A DNA stretch of 64,000 bases, taken from positions 94,858 to 158,857 of the forward strand of contig NZ_JAAFKG010000005.1 of NCBI RefSeq assembly GCF_013299185.1. The letters are read 5' to 3'. The stretch is from Microcoleus sp. bin48.metabat.b7b8b9.023. Lineage in GTDB: Bacteria > Cyanobacteriota > Cyanobacteriia > Cyanobacteriales > Microcoleaceae. The translations under genes and the position numbers were made by a program. The notes beneath the pieces are model-generated. The model saw only the letters and a program-made list of their open reading frames with translations. It made no database searches and was not told the origin of the DNA. Below are positions 35,712 through 46,126 of the stretch, piece after piece; within the stretch, counting starts at the first letter, position 1; each line of letters opens with the position of its first letter.

Positions 35712-35807
35712 ATGATGCTAGGAACGACCGAAATCCCCCAATTAAAACAGCTTTCCGACTCAGAACCAGGTAAAATCAACGCTTACTGGCGATCGGCGAA
35801 TTACTAG
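35712..35807 (+). pseudogene. Truncated 5' copy of phosphoketolase (xfp)
   Basis: 31 codons from ATGATG encode [20 protein letters not shown], then KINAYWRSANY, followed by TAG. This is the start of the intact phosphoketolase at 42196 with a few substitutions, cut short where the real protein continues with LSVGQIYLL. After the stop only unrelated sequence follows. It is therefore a decayed duplicate, with a promoter copy attached. Confidence 0.9.
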
Positions 35808-36001
35808 CACAAGATAAGATGAAGAAAGATGCTCTGATTGAGGCGCTAAGCTAATGAGCTACGAAAAAACTGCATTAATAATCCAGAACTAGAAAGCTTA
35901 ATCTACCGTTGTTACGGAATTTGGATGGAGGCCGATCGCATATTTGGCGCGAACCATTATGCAGTAGTATTAATTTGTCTCTCTTTGAGTGCAAATCTTT
36001 C

Positions 36002-36877
36002 ATGCGGCGGGATTCCATATTCTACAAACTGTTCGGACAAGCGCCCACTTTGCTGTTCGATCTACTGGCGACAACTCCAGCAAATGCTGCCAATTATCGC
36101 TTTGACTCGGTTGCAGTCAAAGAACCTAAATTTGAAATTGACGGCGTATTTTTGCCCCCAGAATCCGAGGAACCGGGCATCGTCTATTTTTGTGAAGTTC
36201 AGTTTCAGAAAGACGAACAGCTTTACGAACGATTGTTTGGCGAATCGTTTTTATACTTTTACCGAAATCGTAGTCGTTACAGCGATTGGCAAGCTGTAGT
36301 GATTTATCCATCTCGCAGCGCCGAACAAAGCGATGTTTATCCTTATCGAGCTTTGCTCAACAGCAATCAGGTGCATCGGGTGTGCTTGGATGAGTTGGGG
36401 GATATTCGCGCTTTGCCTTTAGGGATTGCGCTGATGGTGTTGACGACTGTCGGGGAGACTCAAGCACCAGCAGAAGCAAGATATTTGCTGAGCCGAGTGC
36501 AGCAAGAAGTTCCACCAGCAGCAGGTCGTGACATAATAGACCTATTAGCTACTATTTTGTCGTACAAATTTACATCGTTGAGTCGAGCTGAGGTGGAATC
36601 AATGTTGGGAATTACATTGCAGGAAACGAGATTCTATCAAGAAGCTAAGGCAGAAGGCCGGCAGGAAGGACGGCAGGAAGGGCGGCAGGCAGAAGCCTGT
36701 GCCCTGATTGTCCGACAATTAACCCGTCGGTTGCGGCAAGAAATTTCTGAGGAAATGCGATCGCGCCTTGCTAATCTGCCCTTGCTAGTGCTTGAAGATT
36801 TGAGTGAGGCGCTGTTGGATTTTGCTACTCTGGCGGATTTGGAGGCTTGGTTGGAGGTGCAGCATTCGGAAAGATAA
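36002..36877 (+). CDS. DUF2887/Rpn-type putative nuclease-transposase
   Basis: About 291 residues from ATG 36002 (MRRDSIFYKLFGQAP); a longer frame from 35909 adds residues without family match. Landmarks: FDSVAVKEPKFEIDGVFLP and VYFCEVQFQKDEQLYERLFGE, with the D-(x)n-E-x-Q pair of the Rpn PD-(D/E)XK fold, and YRNRSRYSDWQAVVIYPSR. The last third carries the four-residue repeat EGRQ in tandem, and then a DUF4351-like coiled tail (LTRRLRQEISEEMRSRL). An in-frame ATG at 36602 preceded by GAGGTGG could start a shorter C-terminal product. The start context of the long form is poor. Confidence 0.8.
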   Translation: MRRDSIFYKLFGQAPTLLFDLLATTPANAANYRFDSVAVKEPKFEIDGVFLPPESEEPGIVYFCEVQFQKDEQLYERLFGESFLYFYRNRSRYSDWQAVVIYPSRSAEQSDVYPYRALLNSNQVHRVCLDELGDIRALPLGIALMVLTTVGETQAPAEARYLLSRVQQEVPPAAGRDIIDLLATILSYKFTSLSRAEVESMLGITLQETRFYQEAKAEGRQEGRQEGRQAEACALIVRQLTRRLRQEISEEMRSRLANLPLLVLEDLSEALLDFATLADLEAWLEVQHSER

Positions 36878-36892
36878 GAATTTCAGGACAAA

Positions 36893-36943
36893 CAAAATGC
36901 CCATCCCACAAGAAAAAAAGATTTGTGTGGGATGGGCATTTTG
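36893..36943. terminator. Bidirectional terminator between convergent genes
   Basis: CAAAATGCCCATCCCACA and its exact complement TGTGGGATGGGCATTTTG form an 18-bp perfect stem. It lies between the 3' end of the Rpn-type gene (36877) and the 3' end of the minus-strand PhoX/phytase gene (37061), with A-rich and T-rich flanks on both strands. Confidence 0.85.
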
Positions 36944-37060
36944 CCCGTCTTAGCTATTTTTGCGAGAGGTCTGTGATTTGATTGATGACAGACAAGGTTG
37001 CCAAGTATTATATTAGCCGATCGCTCTTTTTACTCAAAAAGCGCGATCGGCAAAACGGTA

Positions 37061-40000
37061 TTAGATCAGGATTGGGGTGAAATCAGTCGAGGCGATCGCA
37101 CTTGGAATCACGCCTTTGAGAGTTGCTAACAGCCGATCGCTATTTGCAAGGCGGATTAATGTGTCGCTGCCACTAGCAGTAATACTTAATTGGTTAAAGG
37201 CCAAACCGCCAGACAATCCAATTAAATCTTGACCTTTTCTGAAGTCAATAATTAAATCGCTTGACTGATTGCCTACTAACACAAAAGTGTCATTACCACT
37301 GCCACCCGTTAGCGTATCATCGCCAGCACCGCCGTACAGCAAATCATTGCCAGCGCCACCGGTGAGGATGTCATTGCCCTTGCCGCCGTACAGCGTATCG
37401 TTGCCAGCGCATCCGTCAAGAACATCATTGTCTTTGTCGCCGGATAACCAGTCGTTGCCATCACCGCCACAGAGAGTGTCCTTACCTTCACCGCCAAAGA
37501 TAGTATCGCGATCGCCTTCACCTAATAGTAGATCGTTGTCTTTGCCACCAAAGATAGAATCGCTGCCGCTGCCGCCCAAAATCGTGTCGCTACCTGAGTC
37601 GCCACTTAGCCAATCGTTGCCAGCGTCGCCCAGAATGACATCGTTATCTTTGCCACCGTATACTGTGTCGTCGCCCAAGCCAGCAATTATGCGATCGCTG
37701 CCACCCAAGCCAAAAAGCTTGTCATTGCCCGCCAAACCGCCGATCGCATCTTTGCGTGCGCTGCCTGCGATCGAGTCGTTGCCAGCAGTCCCGGTGAGAC
37801 TAACATCAGTCACTAACAAGCTGATGTTACTCAAATCCAAGGTATCGCAGAGGCAAGTATCTATCTCGGGAGTGGGTGTTGGTGTTGGTACAGTCGTCGG
37901 TGTTGGTGTGGGTGCAGGTGTTGGTGTTGTTGGTACAGTCGTCGGTGTTGGTGCAGGTGTTGGTGTTGGTGTTGTTGGTACAGTCGTCGGTGTTGGTGCA
38001 GGTGTTGGTGCAGGTGTAGGTGCAGGTGTGGGTGCAGGTGTTGGTGTTGATGTTCGTATTGGTGTTGGTGGAATCGGAGGTGTGGGTGTGGGTGCAGGTG
38101 TGGGTGCAGGTGTTGGTGTGGGTGCAGGTGTTGGTGTTGGTGCGGGTGTTGGTGCGGGTGTTGGTGTTGACAACGCCGTAACATTCCGAGGATTGAAGCC
38201 TGTTGGATCTATGAGTAGCGCTTTAGGGAAACTCGTCGCTACGTTTTGCCACGGCGTCAACTTGAAATTCGTGCTGAAATTCTCGTTTTGACTATCCAAA
38301 ACCTGCGGATCGTTGAATCCATCTTGAGTCACCAACAAACCGGAGGGGAAGTTAGGGCCTAAAGGCACGTTAACGACATCAGCGCCGTCAGATTGCTGGT
38401 TGCTGTCGATCGCACCATTAGTACCGATCGCAAATTCACCGATAAATCCATTACTGCCACCGCGATCGTACACTGCAAACGTGTTGCTTCCCTGGCTGGA
38501 GGCGAGAAGATAACCCTTACCGTTCTCTCCGTAATAGATGGTCAGTCCTTCCACATCATCTACCAGTACAGTACCGCCTTGCGCCCGCGTGCGATCGATT
38601 AATGTGCCGGTAGAATTGCCAGTCGGTTCGGCCGAGTATTTCCAGATGCCAACATCTTCCTGTCCAACATACAGGAATCCTAATTGTTGGTCGGCAACCA
38701 TACCTTCGAGTTGAGGCGATCGTCCAGCCGGTACTGTCGGTGGATTAGCTACCGTAAAATTCCGTACTAGCTTAGCACCTACTTGACCGGAAGCAGTTGC
38801 AGACAGTTCAAACTGTGCGACATCCCCAGTATTGCGGCGGTTGACAAAAACGTAAGATTTGCCAGTCGTCAGAGAACGGTACGAAGTTAAACCGTAGGCA
38901 TTACTTTCGTCAGCAGAAGCTGCGGCGCTAAACGTCGGCGTGCGGAAAAGAGTACCAATGCTAGGATCGGTGATATCTTTGAGAGTCTGAGCTGGAGTAG
39001 CCGCATTGGGATCGATCTGGAAAATAGCTAATTTGTCATTGCGCCGATCGCTAGCGATCGCCAAATCCACCGTGCGATCGCCAATCTTGAAACCATACAC
39101 CACATCAACATTGTTGTAGCGAATGCGATCGGTAGCTGAAACCCCAGGATTAATCGACTGCAACAGATTTCCCTGCAAATCGTACACCCGCAACCCAGCA
39201 TTTTTCGCCGTCGCCACCACTAAACTCTTAGCAGGATCTGTAGGGTGAACGTAAATCGCCGGATCGTCCGCATCTGCCCGCAGTTGTGCCGACACATTCG
39301 GATCGTCCAACAGTGGAGGCGTTGTTTCGACCGTTGGTTTTGCCACCCCTACTGGAGTAGCTAAAATTAACTGACCGCCTTCTGCGTGGTTCCCCCGCAA
39401 AATTGTAGTGCTAGTTCCCGAATTTCTGATCGTGTGGGCCTGAACGTCAAACAGATAAGAACTTTGGCTGGAGTTCGACCCAAAAGCAACAATCCCAGAA
39501 GATTCCCATTCACCGGGCGTGGTGAAGTTATTAAAGTTGGCACCTCCGGCATTTTCGTTAATCTCAAACAGCGGTGACACCGTTCGAGCACCTAAAGCCC
39601 GACCATTATTGGCAGCAATATTGTACGACCAGACCCGGCCTTCGCGTTTTTCTGCCTTCATCACCTCACCGCCAAATGCTGTCTCGTCTTCCTGAAGCAA
39701 GACATTGCCTTGGGCGTCTACAGCCAGGTTGTCGTAGCTGACACCCTTACCAGGCCCTCCTTCCAGCAACAATTCAAAATTGCTAATTTGGCCCGTCGGA
39801 TTAGTAGCATTTAAGCTGAAACGATAGAGTTTGCCGTAAGGATTTTCAGCCTGACTAGCGGTAGTCGTTGTAGTGCTTACTCCGGGCAAATTATTCGTCC
39901 CAGTAGTAACAAAGTAGAATGTACCGGGGTTTTTGGGGTCTTCAGCAATGTCTTCCAATCGGCGGAAGTTAGTTGAACGTCCAGAGGCATTCACCCAATT

Positions 40001-40903
40001 ACTCAAGGCTGTACCATCAGAAACCACGCTAGAGTCTACCTCAGTCCAAGTTCCAGTCATCGCGCCAGTTTTGGAAACTTGTCCTTCGTTGTCAATGGTT
40101 CCCACACGCAAGACATACAATTTCCCGTTGTTAAACCCGTTGGGATCAGCAGCGGTTTGATCTCCAACGAACATATAAAGTTCGCCGTCGCTGGAGTCTT
40201 CAGTAGAGATCAGAACAGTCTTTTTGCTGGCGTTACCGGCGCGGTACTGAGAAGCAGAAACGACATTTTCTTTAGAATAGCGTCCCAAGCCATTAAGGGC
40301 GATCGCAGTTCCATCCGGCCTGACTGCAAAACCACGGCTAGCCGAATCAGTTTCTTCTGGCGCAAACCAAATCGGTGTAGGGTTGCCACTGCTGTCAACA
40401 AACCCAGAATCAGCCAAGTATCCCGAACAGAAGCGGCCAAAATTAAAAGTTTCCGGGCCCGTGCTACTTTGGAAGCTGTAGTTTCCGCTTGTTAAATCCA
40501 GGGCAAATGTTTTTGCACCGTCTTGAACTCGTTCAATTAAATTCCGACCGCCGATCGCCTTCCAATTTGAGTCAAACTCAAATAAGGAGACTCTGGCACC
40601 TTTGATTTTGGAATTTGTTGCTGTGCTAGAAATGTCTGTGGTTGTTGTATTACCTAATTCGTGATTGACCCAGACATAGAAGTTACCGTTGGGACGTTGT
40701 TGAATACCTAAACCATCGGGAATGCCTGTGAAAGCATAGCGATTGGTTGCGTTGGCGGTGTAGCTGCCAAAATTTCCCGTCAATTGGGGAATTTCGTCGC
40801 CTACTGTCAAGAGAGGAGTCAGTTTGTAACCTGCACTCAGATTGCTGTCACTGAGATTGTTGACGTAACTAGGGGCGGCGGTATTGCCGTTAATATTAGT
40901 CAT
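37061..40903 (-). CDS. PhoX-like phosphatase / beta-propeller phytase / RTX fusion protein
   Basis: 1280 residues with four parts. Residues 1 to ~520 match the PhoX/DUF839 phosphatase group ([55 protein letters not shown]). Residues ~525-900 match beta-propeller phytase ([71 protein letters not shown]). Residues 910-1014 are a Pro/Thr/Ala linker encoded by a GGTGTTGGTGTAGGTGCA-type tandem repeat. Residues ~1035-1225 carry RTX nonapeptides ([11 protein letters not shown]) with a C-terminal tail. No signal peptide, so type I secretion through the RTX tail is likely. It would release phosphate from esters and phytate outside the cell. A Pho-box-like sequence lies upstream. Confidence 0.85.
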   Translation of the reverse strand: MTNINGNTAAPSYVNNLSDSNLSAGYKLTPLLTVGDEIPQLTGNFGSYTANATNRYAFTGIPDGLGIQQRPNGNFYVWVNHELGNTTTTDISSTATNSKIKGARVSLFEFDSNWKAIGGRNLIERVQDGAKTFALDLTSGNYSFQSSTGPETFNFGRFCSGYLADSGFVDSSGNPTPIWFAPEETDSASRGFAVRPDGTAIALNGLGRYSKENVVSASQYRAGNASKKTVLISTEDSSDGELYMFVGDQTAADPNGFNNGKLYVLRVGTIDNEGQVSKTGAMTGTWTEVDSSVVSDGTALSNWVNASGRSTNFRRLEDIAEDPKNPGTFYFVTTGTNNLPGVSTTTTTASQAENPYGKLYRFSLNATNPTGQISNFELLLEGGPGKGVSYDNLAVDAQGNVLLQEDETAFGGEVMKAEKREGRVWSYNIAANNGRALGARTVSPLFEINENAGGANFNNFTTPGEWESSGIVAFGSNSSQSSYLFDVQAHTIRNSGTSTTILRGNHAEGGQLILATPVGVAKPTVETTPPLLDDPNVSAQLRADADDPAIYVHPTDPAKSLVVATAKNAGLRVYDLQGNLLQSINPGVSATDRIRYNNVDVVYGFKIGDRTVDLAIASDRRNDKLAIFQIDPNAATPAQTLKDITDPSIGTLFRTPTFSAAASADESNAYGLTSYRSLTTGKSYVFVNRRNTGDVAQFELSATASGQVGAKLVRNFTVANPPTVPAGRSPQLEGMVADQQLGFLYVGQEDVGIWKYSAEPTGNSTGTLIDRTRAQGGTVLVDDVEGLTIYYGENGKGYLLASSQGSNTFAVYDRGGSNGFIGEFAIGTNGAIDSNQQSDGADVVNVPLGPNFPSGLLVTQDGFNDPQVLDSQNENFSTNFKLTPWQNVATSFPKALLIDPTGFNPRNVTALSTPTPAPTPAPTPTPAPTPTPAPTPAPTPTPPIPPTPIRTSTPTPAPTPAPTPAPTPAPTPTTVPTTPTPTPAPTPTTVPTTPTPAPTPTPTTVPTPTPTPEIDTCLCDTLDLSNISLLVTDVSLTGTAGNDSIAGSARKDAIGGLAGNDKLFGLGGSDRIIAGLGDDTVYGGKDNDVILGDAGNDWLSGDSGSDTILGGSGSDSIFGGKDNDLLLGEGDRDTIFGGEGKDTLCGGDGNDWLSGDKDNDVLDGCAGNDTLYGGKGNDILTGGAGNDLLYGGAGDDTLTGGSGNDTFVLVGNQSSDLIIDFRKGQDLIGLSGGLAFNQLSITASGSDTLIRLANSDRLLATLKGVIPSAIASTDFTPILI

Positions 40904-41062
40904 AGGTTTGCCGATTAGTTCTTAGGAAATTACCTGGAAATTTTGCTCTGAATCTGTGTAGATGCCAGGATTTGACGCCCGTCGCATCCAAAAAGCGGGC
41001 ATATCAATAATCAATATCCACAAAAAGCTTCTCATACTTTCATTAAAAATAAGTAGGGATTT

Positions 41063-41081
41063 AGGTTAAGTTATAGTTATA
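41063..41081 (-). promoter_or_regulatory. Candidate Pho box upstream of the PhoX/phytase gene
   Basis: On the coding (minus) strand the sequence reads TATAACTA-TAA-CTTAACCT, an exact CTTAACCT octamer with an imperfect octamer 11 bp before it. Cyanobacterial PhoB/SphR sites are direct repeats of (C/T)TTAACC(T/A) at 11-bp spacing. One repeat is perfect, the other has 4-5 of 8 matches, and a third is not obvious. It is ~165 bp upstream of the ATG. The gene content makes phosphate control plausible. Confidence 0.4.
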
Positions 41082-41541
41082 AAGAAGCTCACATCACAGC
41101 AGGTTTTAACTTCACTTGACCGGAATTCGTTAAATATTTAATCAAGAGTTTAAATATAGATTAAATTCTTGGATCGTATCTATCTCTGACTAATAATTGT
41201 CTCCCCTCAGCCTCAACCCCATCAACCTTTAAACTTGTATCCCGCTGACAAAACTCATCCAGCAACTTCAAAAAAAATACTCAAATCCCTCCCTTTCATC
41301 CACTCAGTAAAGCATGATAATTTTTGCCCAATAATTCAGCGACTGTACATTAAACCCTTTCGGCAACCAAGGCTGAAACTCCCGGTAAAAAATATTTTAC
41401 TATTCGCTTGGCTCAATTCATAATTCTCGTCTCGCTGTTTTATAACCAGCCACAAATATAAACAAATACCTAACCAAAGGTTTCCCAACGTACATCCCCG
41501 GTACAGCTTTTATTTTTTATATAACCTCAAATAATTCAATA

Positions 41542-41644
41542 TATAGCCGTTATCAGAAAGACGAGGTACGTTGTTGGGCTTGGGCCCTCTTTAAGCGGTT
41601 ATATAAGCTGTCAGTCATACCTCATCTTTTTGAGAAAGGCTATA
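41542..41644. mobile_element. MITE-like element, ~103 bp, copy 2
   Basis: Same element as 26108-26213: left arm TATAGCCGTTATCAGAAAGA, right end ...CATCTTTTTGAGAAAGGCTATA, and an internal ACGTTGTTGGGCTTGGGCCC hairpin core. The body sequence GCTGTCAGTCATACCTCATC is identical in both copies. Confidence 0.8.
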
Positions 41645-42006
41645 TATTGAATTACTATAGCAATCGATGCCGAATTGCTGCATATCCCTCTTTCTCTCCA
41701 CTCTCTTCCTCTGCGCCCTCTGTGCCTCTGCGGTTCATTAAAAAAAAGCCAGTTCACCATTTAAATAGCATTGCGATATCTTTTGAAGTTGTTGATAAAT
41801 TTCTGATATCGAATCATTCTGACATCTACCTTAAGAAGTATTTTTGGGGATTTGTAGAACACATCCAATGAGGCGCAACACCTACGGAGAAAATGTACAG
41901 TACACACCCTAAAGTTAGAAATCCTATTTTTTATTGCCGAATTCCTTGAACCCTCGCAATTTATTGCTTTTGTCGCCTCAAAATTGCGCGAGATTCAGGC
42001 AGAAAT

Positions 42007-42195
42007 TAACCTTAATTTAAACTTTTATTTAGACAAAAACAAGCTACAATTCAATTGTTTATGTGAAAGACAGGGAGTTTAAATACCAAACGTCACAAAT
42101 AACAAATTAATCCCGATCGCACTTCGCGACAAACTGCGCGACAAACTTCGCGACAAACTTTAACCAAACAACCACAACTCAGGAGTCAATAGCCG
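42007..42195 (+). promoter_or_regulatory. Phosphoketolase upstream/leader region
   Basis: About 190 bp before the xfp ATG, copied nearly exactly at 35498-35711. It contains TTAGACAAAAACAAGCTACA-type AT-rich sequence, then three units of a 12-bp tandem repeat CTTCGCGACAAA (42122-42160), and an AGGAGTC ribosome site. The promoter and transcription start are not defined by eye. Confidence 0.6.
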
Positions 42196-44673
42196 ATGAT
42201 GCTAGGAACCACCGAGATCCCACAATTAAAGCCGCTTTCCGACTCAGAACTAGGCAAAATTAACGCTTACTGGCGGGCGGCTAACTACTTGTCCGTCGGA
42301 CAAATCTATCTCCTCGACAACCCGCTACTCAAAGAACCCCTCAAACTCGAACACGTCAAACCCCGACTCCTCGGACATTGGGGCACCACTCCAGGCCTCA
42401 ATTTCATCTACGTTCACCTCAACCGAGTCATCAAATCCCAAGACATCAACGCCATATACATCGCAGGCCCGGGACACGGCGGGCCGGGCTTGGTGGCTAA
42501 CACCTATCTCGAAGGAACTTACACGGAATATTACTCGAACATTTCCCAAGATTCCGAGGGAATTCAACGGCTGTTCAAGCAGTTTTCGTTTCCCGGCGGT
42601 ATTCCCAGTCACGTTGCGCCGGAAACTCCCGGTTCGATTCACGAGGGCGGGGAACTTGGCTACGCCCTTGTCCACGCCTACGGGGCGGCTTTTGATAATC
42701 CCGATTTAATTGTGGCGGCGGTTGTCGGCGACGGGGAAGCGGAAACCGGCCCGCTGGCTGCTAGCTGGCATTCTAACAAGTTTCTCAACCCGGTTCGGGA
42801 TGGGGCCGTGTTGCCGATTTTGCACCTGAATGGCTACAAAATTGCGAATCCTACGGTGTTGGCGCGCATTCCCCGCGAGGAATTGGAGAGTTTGATGGTG
42901 GGTTACGGCTACAAACCTTATTGGGTGGAAGGTTCAGACCCGGAAACGATGCACCAGTTGATGGCTGCAACGATGGATACGGCGATCGGCGAAATTAAGT
43001 CGATTCAGCAGGAAGCGCGGACTAAGGGCTATTCCGATCGCCCGCAGTGGCCAATGATTGTACTTAAAAGCCCCAAGGGTTGGACTGGCCCGAAGGAGGT
43101 TGACGGGAAGAAAACTGAGGGTTCGTGGCGATCGCACCAAGTACCATTAGCAGAAATGGCTTCTAAGCCTGAGCACGTCCAACTCCTGGAAGATTGGATG
43201 AAAAGCTACAAGCCGGAAGAACTGTTTGACGACAAGGGTAAATTGATTGCAGAATTGGCGGAACTTGCACCCAAGGGCGATCGACGGATGGGGGCAAATC
43301 CGCACGCTAACGGCGGTCTGCTGCTGAAAGATTTGAAAATGCCGGAATTTGCCGACTACGCCGTAGATGTGCAAAAACCCGGCACTGTAATGGCAGAAGC
43401 AACCCGCATTACTGGCCGCTTCCTGCGGGATGTGATGAAACTCAATCAGGAGAACCAGAATTTCCGCATTGTCGGGCCAGACGAAACTGCTTCAAACCGC
43501 CTCGATCCGGTGTTTGAAGTGACTGGGCGGGAGTGGATGGGTAGTATTTTACCGGAGGATGACGAGCACCTTTCTCCCGACGGGCGGGTGATGGAAGTCC
43601 TCAGCGAACATCTGTGTCAGGGTTGGTTGGAAGGCTATTTGCTAACAGGAAGGCACGGCTTTTTCTCTTGTTACGAAGCATTTATTCACATCATCGATTC
43701 GATGTTCAACCAACACGCTAAATGGTTGAAAACTACTCGCGAGATTCCTTGGCGGAGACCGATCGCATCTCTCAACTACCTGCTAACATCTCACGTTTGG
43801 CGGCAAGACCACAACGGTTTTTCGCACCAAGATCCGGGTTTTATCGACCACGTAATCAACAAGAAAGCAGAAGTGGTGCGGATATATTTGCCGCCGGATG
43901 CGAACACTTTGCTGTCTGTTACCGATCACTGTCTCCGCAGTCGCCACTACGTGAACGTGATTATTGCGGGAAAGCAGCCGGCTTTGCAATATCTGGACAT
44001 GGATGCTGCGATCAAACACTGTACGGCGGGCCTCGGCATTTGGGAATGGGCTAGCAATGATAAAGGCGGCGAACCGGATGTGGTGATGGCTTGCGCGGGT
44101 GATGTTCCGACGCTGGAAACTTTGGCTGCTGTTGACATTCTCCGCCGAGATTATCCCGAGTTAAAAGTGCGGGTGGTAAATGTGGTGGATTTGATGACGC
44201 TTCAGCCTTCAACAGAACATCCTCACGGTTTGTCTGACAAGGATTTTGATGCTTTGTTCACGAAAGATAAGCCAGTGATTTTTGCTTTTCACGGCTATCC
44301 TTGGCTGATTCATCGCTTGACTTACCGCCGGACGAATCACCCGAATATTCACGTCCGCGGTTATAAGGAAGAGGGGACGACTACCACGCCGTTTGATATG
44401 GTGGTGATGAACGATCTCGATCGCTTCCATTTAGTTGGTGATGTTATCGATCGCGTTCCGAAACTAAGTTATGCTGCGGCTTATGGGAAACAGGCGCTGC
44501 GGGATAAGCTGATCGAGCACAGGGAATATATCATCAAACACGGCGACGATCTGCCGGAAATCCGCGATTGGAAGTGGCCTCACGCGGGCGCGGTTGCGTC
44601 GGAAATGCCGAAGGAAACTAAGGATCCGACGGTGGTAGGAGATCAAGGTGTGCGATCGGGTGCTCCTGGGTAA
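42196..44673 (+). CDS. xfp: Phosphoketolase (xylulose-5-P / fructose-6-P)
   Basis: 825 residues, the usual length. Landmarks: [80 protein letters not shown] (thiamine diphosphate and Mg binding GDGE...N), and [19 protein letters not shown]. It splits xylulose-5-phosphate (or fructose-6-phosphate) with phosphate to acetyl-phosphate plus a triose (or erythrose) phosphate. ackA, which turns acetyl-phosphate into acetate and ATP, lies 3.5 kb downstream on the same strand, but other genes intervene. A hairpin repeat begins directly after the stop codon. Confidence 0.96.
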   Translation: MMLGTTEIPQLKPLSDSELGKINAYWRAANYLSVGQIYLLDNPLLKEPLKLEHVKPRLLGHWGTTPGLNFIYVHLNRVIKSQDINAIYIAGPGHGGPGLVANTYLEGTYTEYYSNISQDSEGIQRLFKQFSFPGGIPSHVAPETPGSIHEGGELGYALVHAYGAAFDNPDLIVAAVVGDGEAETGPLAASWHSNKFLNPVRDGAVLPILHLNGYKIANPTVLARIPREELESLMVGYGYKPYWVEGSDPETMHQLMAATMDTAIGEIKSIQQEARTKGYSDRPQWPMIVLKSPKGWTGPKEVDGKKTEGSWRSHQVPLAEMASKPEHVQLLEDWMKSYKPEELFDDKGKLIAELAELAPKGDRRMGANPHANGGLLLKDLKMPEFADYAVDVQKPGTVMAEATRITGRFLRDVMKLNQENQNFRIVGPDETASNRLDPVFEVTGREWMGSILPEDDEHLSPDGRVMEVLSEHLCQGWLEGYLLTGRHGFFSCYEAFIHIIDSMFNQHAKWLKTTREIPWRRPIASLNYLLTSHVWRQDHNGFSHQDPGFIDHVINKKAEVVRIYLPPDANTLLSVTDHCLRSRHYVNVIIAGKQPALQYLDMDAAIKHCTAGLGIWEWASNDKGGEPDVVMACAGDVPTLETLAAVDILRRDYPELKVRVVNVVDLMTLQPSTEHPHGLSDKDFDALFTKDKPVIFAFHGYPWLIHRLTYRRTNHPNIHVRGYKEEGTTTTPFDMVVMNDLDRFHLVGDVIDRVPKLSYAAAYGKQALRDKLIEHREYIIKHGDDLPEIRDWKWPHAGAVASEMPKETKDPTVVGDQGVRSGAPG

Positions 44674-44674
44674 T

Positions 44675-44746
44675 AGGTTCGTAGTCAGGACTTTAGTCCT
44701 TCTTCACCTAGATTGATGCGGACTAAAGTCCTCACTACGAACCAGG
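44675..44746. repeat. GTAGTCAGGACTTTAGTCC hairpin repeat, copy 3
   Basis: Arms GGTTCGTAGTCAGGACTTTAG and CTAAAGTCCTCACTACGAACC, of which the first lies 1 bp after the xfp stop. Only ~28 bp separate the arms. Together with the next element it makes up the 412-bp gap before the ATPase gene. Confidence 0.9.
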
Positions 44747-44754
44747 TTTGTCGT

Positions 44755-44987
44755 TAGTCCGCGAGTCCGCCAGGGGTTGAAAACCCCTGTCTCATAGCAA
44801 AAGTCAGTTGAAACTGACTATCGATTTTAGATGTTAGATGTTAGATTGGGAATTATTGATTGGAGATTGGAGATTTGAAACTTGAAATTAGGAATTAAAT
44901 GGTTTATTTAATTGGCTTTTCAGTCCTCTTTCAGAGGACTTTCGCTATGAGACGGGGGTTTTTAACCCCCGGCGGACTTGCGGGTTA
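44755..44987. mobile_element. MITE-like element, ~233 bp with ~51-bp inverted ends
   Basis: The left end AGTCCGCGAGTCCGCCAGGG continues to TGTCTCATAGCAAAAGTC, and the right end is its inverse complement with ~8 differences, mostly transitions. The centre carries two smaller hairpins (AGTCAGTTGAAACTGACT; AGTCCTCTTTCAGAGGACT). No ORF. Confidence 0.75.
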
Positions 44988-45085
44988 GCCGATATTCATG
45001 CCTGCGCTACCTGCGTTATAATATCTAAGTCATCTTAGCATAAATCAACCACGATTTAAGATTTGTACATTCAAAAGGAGCGGTA

Positions 45086-46126
45086 ATGCTTAAAGAAATA
45101 GAAATCCAAAATTTTAGGTGCTTCGAGCAAATCAAAATTTCTGGGTTTGAAAGAGTCAATTTAATCGGTGGTAAAAACAATGCTGGCAAAACAGCCTTGC
45201 TAGAAGCACTTTTTCTCAATGTTGCTCCATATATTAGCAGTCTAGAAATACTAAGAGATATTAGAAGGGAGTCCTCAAAAGCCTTAGAAGCTATGCCAGA
45301 AAGAGCATGGAATAACTTATTTTATACGCCAATAAAAGCTCATCAAATTATAGTTATTTTTGGGAAAAATGAAAACAATAATACCGAAAAAGTAGAAATT
45401 AAATTATCAATCGATCCAGATCAAACTAATATAAATATTGAGTCAATAATCAATGAAAAAAGTATTCATTCGACCTTTTTAAATGTTAGTGCTAAAGGTT
45501 TAGGAGCGGGTGCAAGTGGTTTTACTGATAAAAATTATATTACTGCCTTAGTATCTGGCGTAGTACCAATCATTCCCTCCTTTATCAGGATTTCGGGAAT
45601 AGAACTCACAGAAGCCTACGATCGCGCTCGTTTGAATGAAAAAGATAGCGAAGTTTTAAAAGCTTTTCAAGTTATCGATCCGGCGATCGAATCAGTAGAG
45701 AGTTTTTATATTGGGGAACCAACACTATACTTGAGAAGAAAAGGCGAAAAGCGTTTGCCTCTATCATTATTTGGAGATGCCATGAACCGAGTTGCAGAGA
45801 TTATTCTTAAACTGGTAAACAGCGAACACAAAATACTTCTAATCGATGAAATAGAAAATGGCATTCACTATAAAAGTCAGCGAGAGTTTTGGAGAATGTT
45901 ATTTCGGTTGGCGGTGGAACTTGATACCCAGATTTTTGCCACAACTCACAGTTTAGAAATGCTGCAAGCATTTGCTGATGTCGGTTTAGAATTAGAGCAA
46001 GAATGCAGCATCGCCTATTTTGAAATGGCAAGGAAACTCAAAACAAATCAAATAATCGGAAGTCGGCTCGATTTGGAAACTTTGAATTACGCACTAGAGC
46101 ATCAAGAAGGAGTGAGAGGTGAGTAA
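45086..46126 (+). CDS. OLD/RecF-like ATPase of an ATPase-TOPRIM module
   Basis: 346 residues. MLKEIEIQNFRCFEQIKISG is the standard start of AAA_15/AAA_21 (OLD-like) ATPases, with Walker A GKNNAGKT at residues 29-36. KILLIDEIENGIHYKSQ is Walker B, and IFATTHSLEMLQAFAD is the H-loop. An AAAGGAG ribosome site lies 7 nt upstream of ATG. The C-terminus lacks the TOPRIM nuclease of a fused OLD protein; it is supplied by the next gene, which overlaps by 8 bp. The architecture parallels PARIS (AriA/AriB) and split OLD or Gabija-like defence systems. Confidence 0.85.
   Translation: MLKEIEIQNFRCFEQIKISGFERVNLIGGKNNAGKTALLEALFLNVAPYISSLEILRDIRRESSKALEAMPERAWNNLFYTPIKAHQIIVIFGKNENNNTEKVEIKLSIDPDQTNINIESIINEKSIHSTFLNVSAKGLGAGASGFTDKNYITALVSGVVPIIPSFIRISGIELTEAYDRARLNEKDSEVLKAFQVIDPAIESVESFYIGEPTLYLRRKGEKRLPLSLFGDAMNRVAEIILKLVNSEHKILLIDEIENGIHYKSQREFWRMLFRLAVELDTQIFATTHSLEMLQAFADVGLELEQECSIAYFEMARKLKTNQIIGSRLDLETLNYALEHQEGVRGE

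Larger units (their letters stand above)
40904..42006. other. 1.1-kb intergenic region without a gene
   Basis: No coding gene is supported. It contains the Pho-box-like sequence (41063-41081), a second MITE-like copy (41542-41644), a CTCTTCCTCTGCGCCCTCTG stretch (41701-41735) similar to 27186-27213, and AT-rich spacer. Short ORFs (for example 41235-41423, 41647-41871) lack family resemblance. Confidence 0.55.

Noticed and set aside
37269-38291. 340-codon ORF on the plus strand
   Set aside because: It is antisense to the RTX and Pro/Thr repeats of the PhoX/phytase gene; its low-complexity composition ([21 protein letters not shown]) is a reflection of those repeats.
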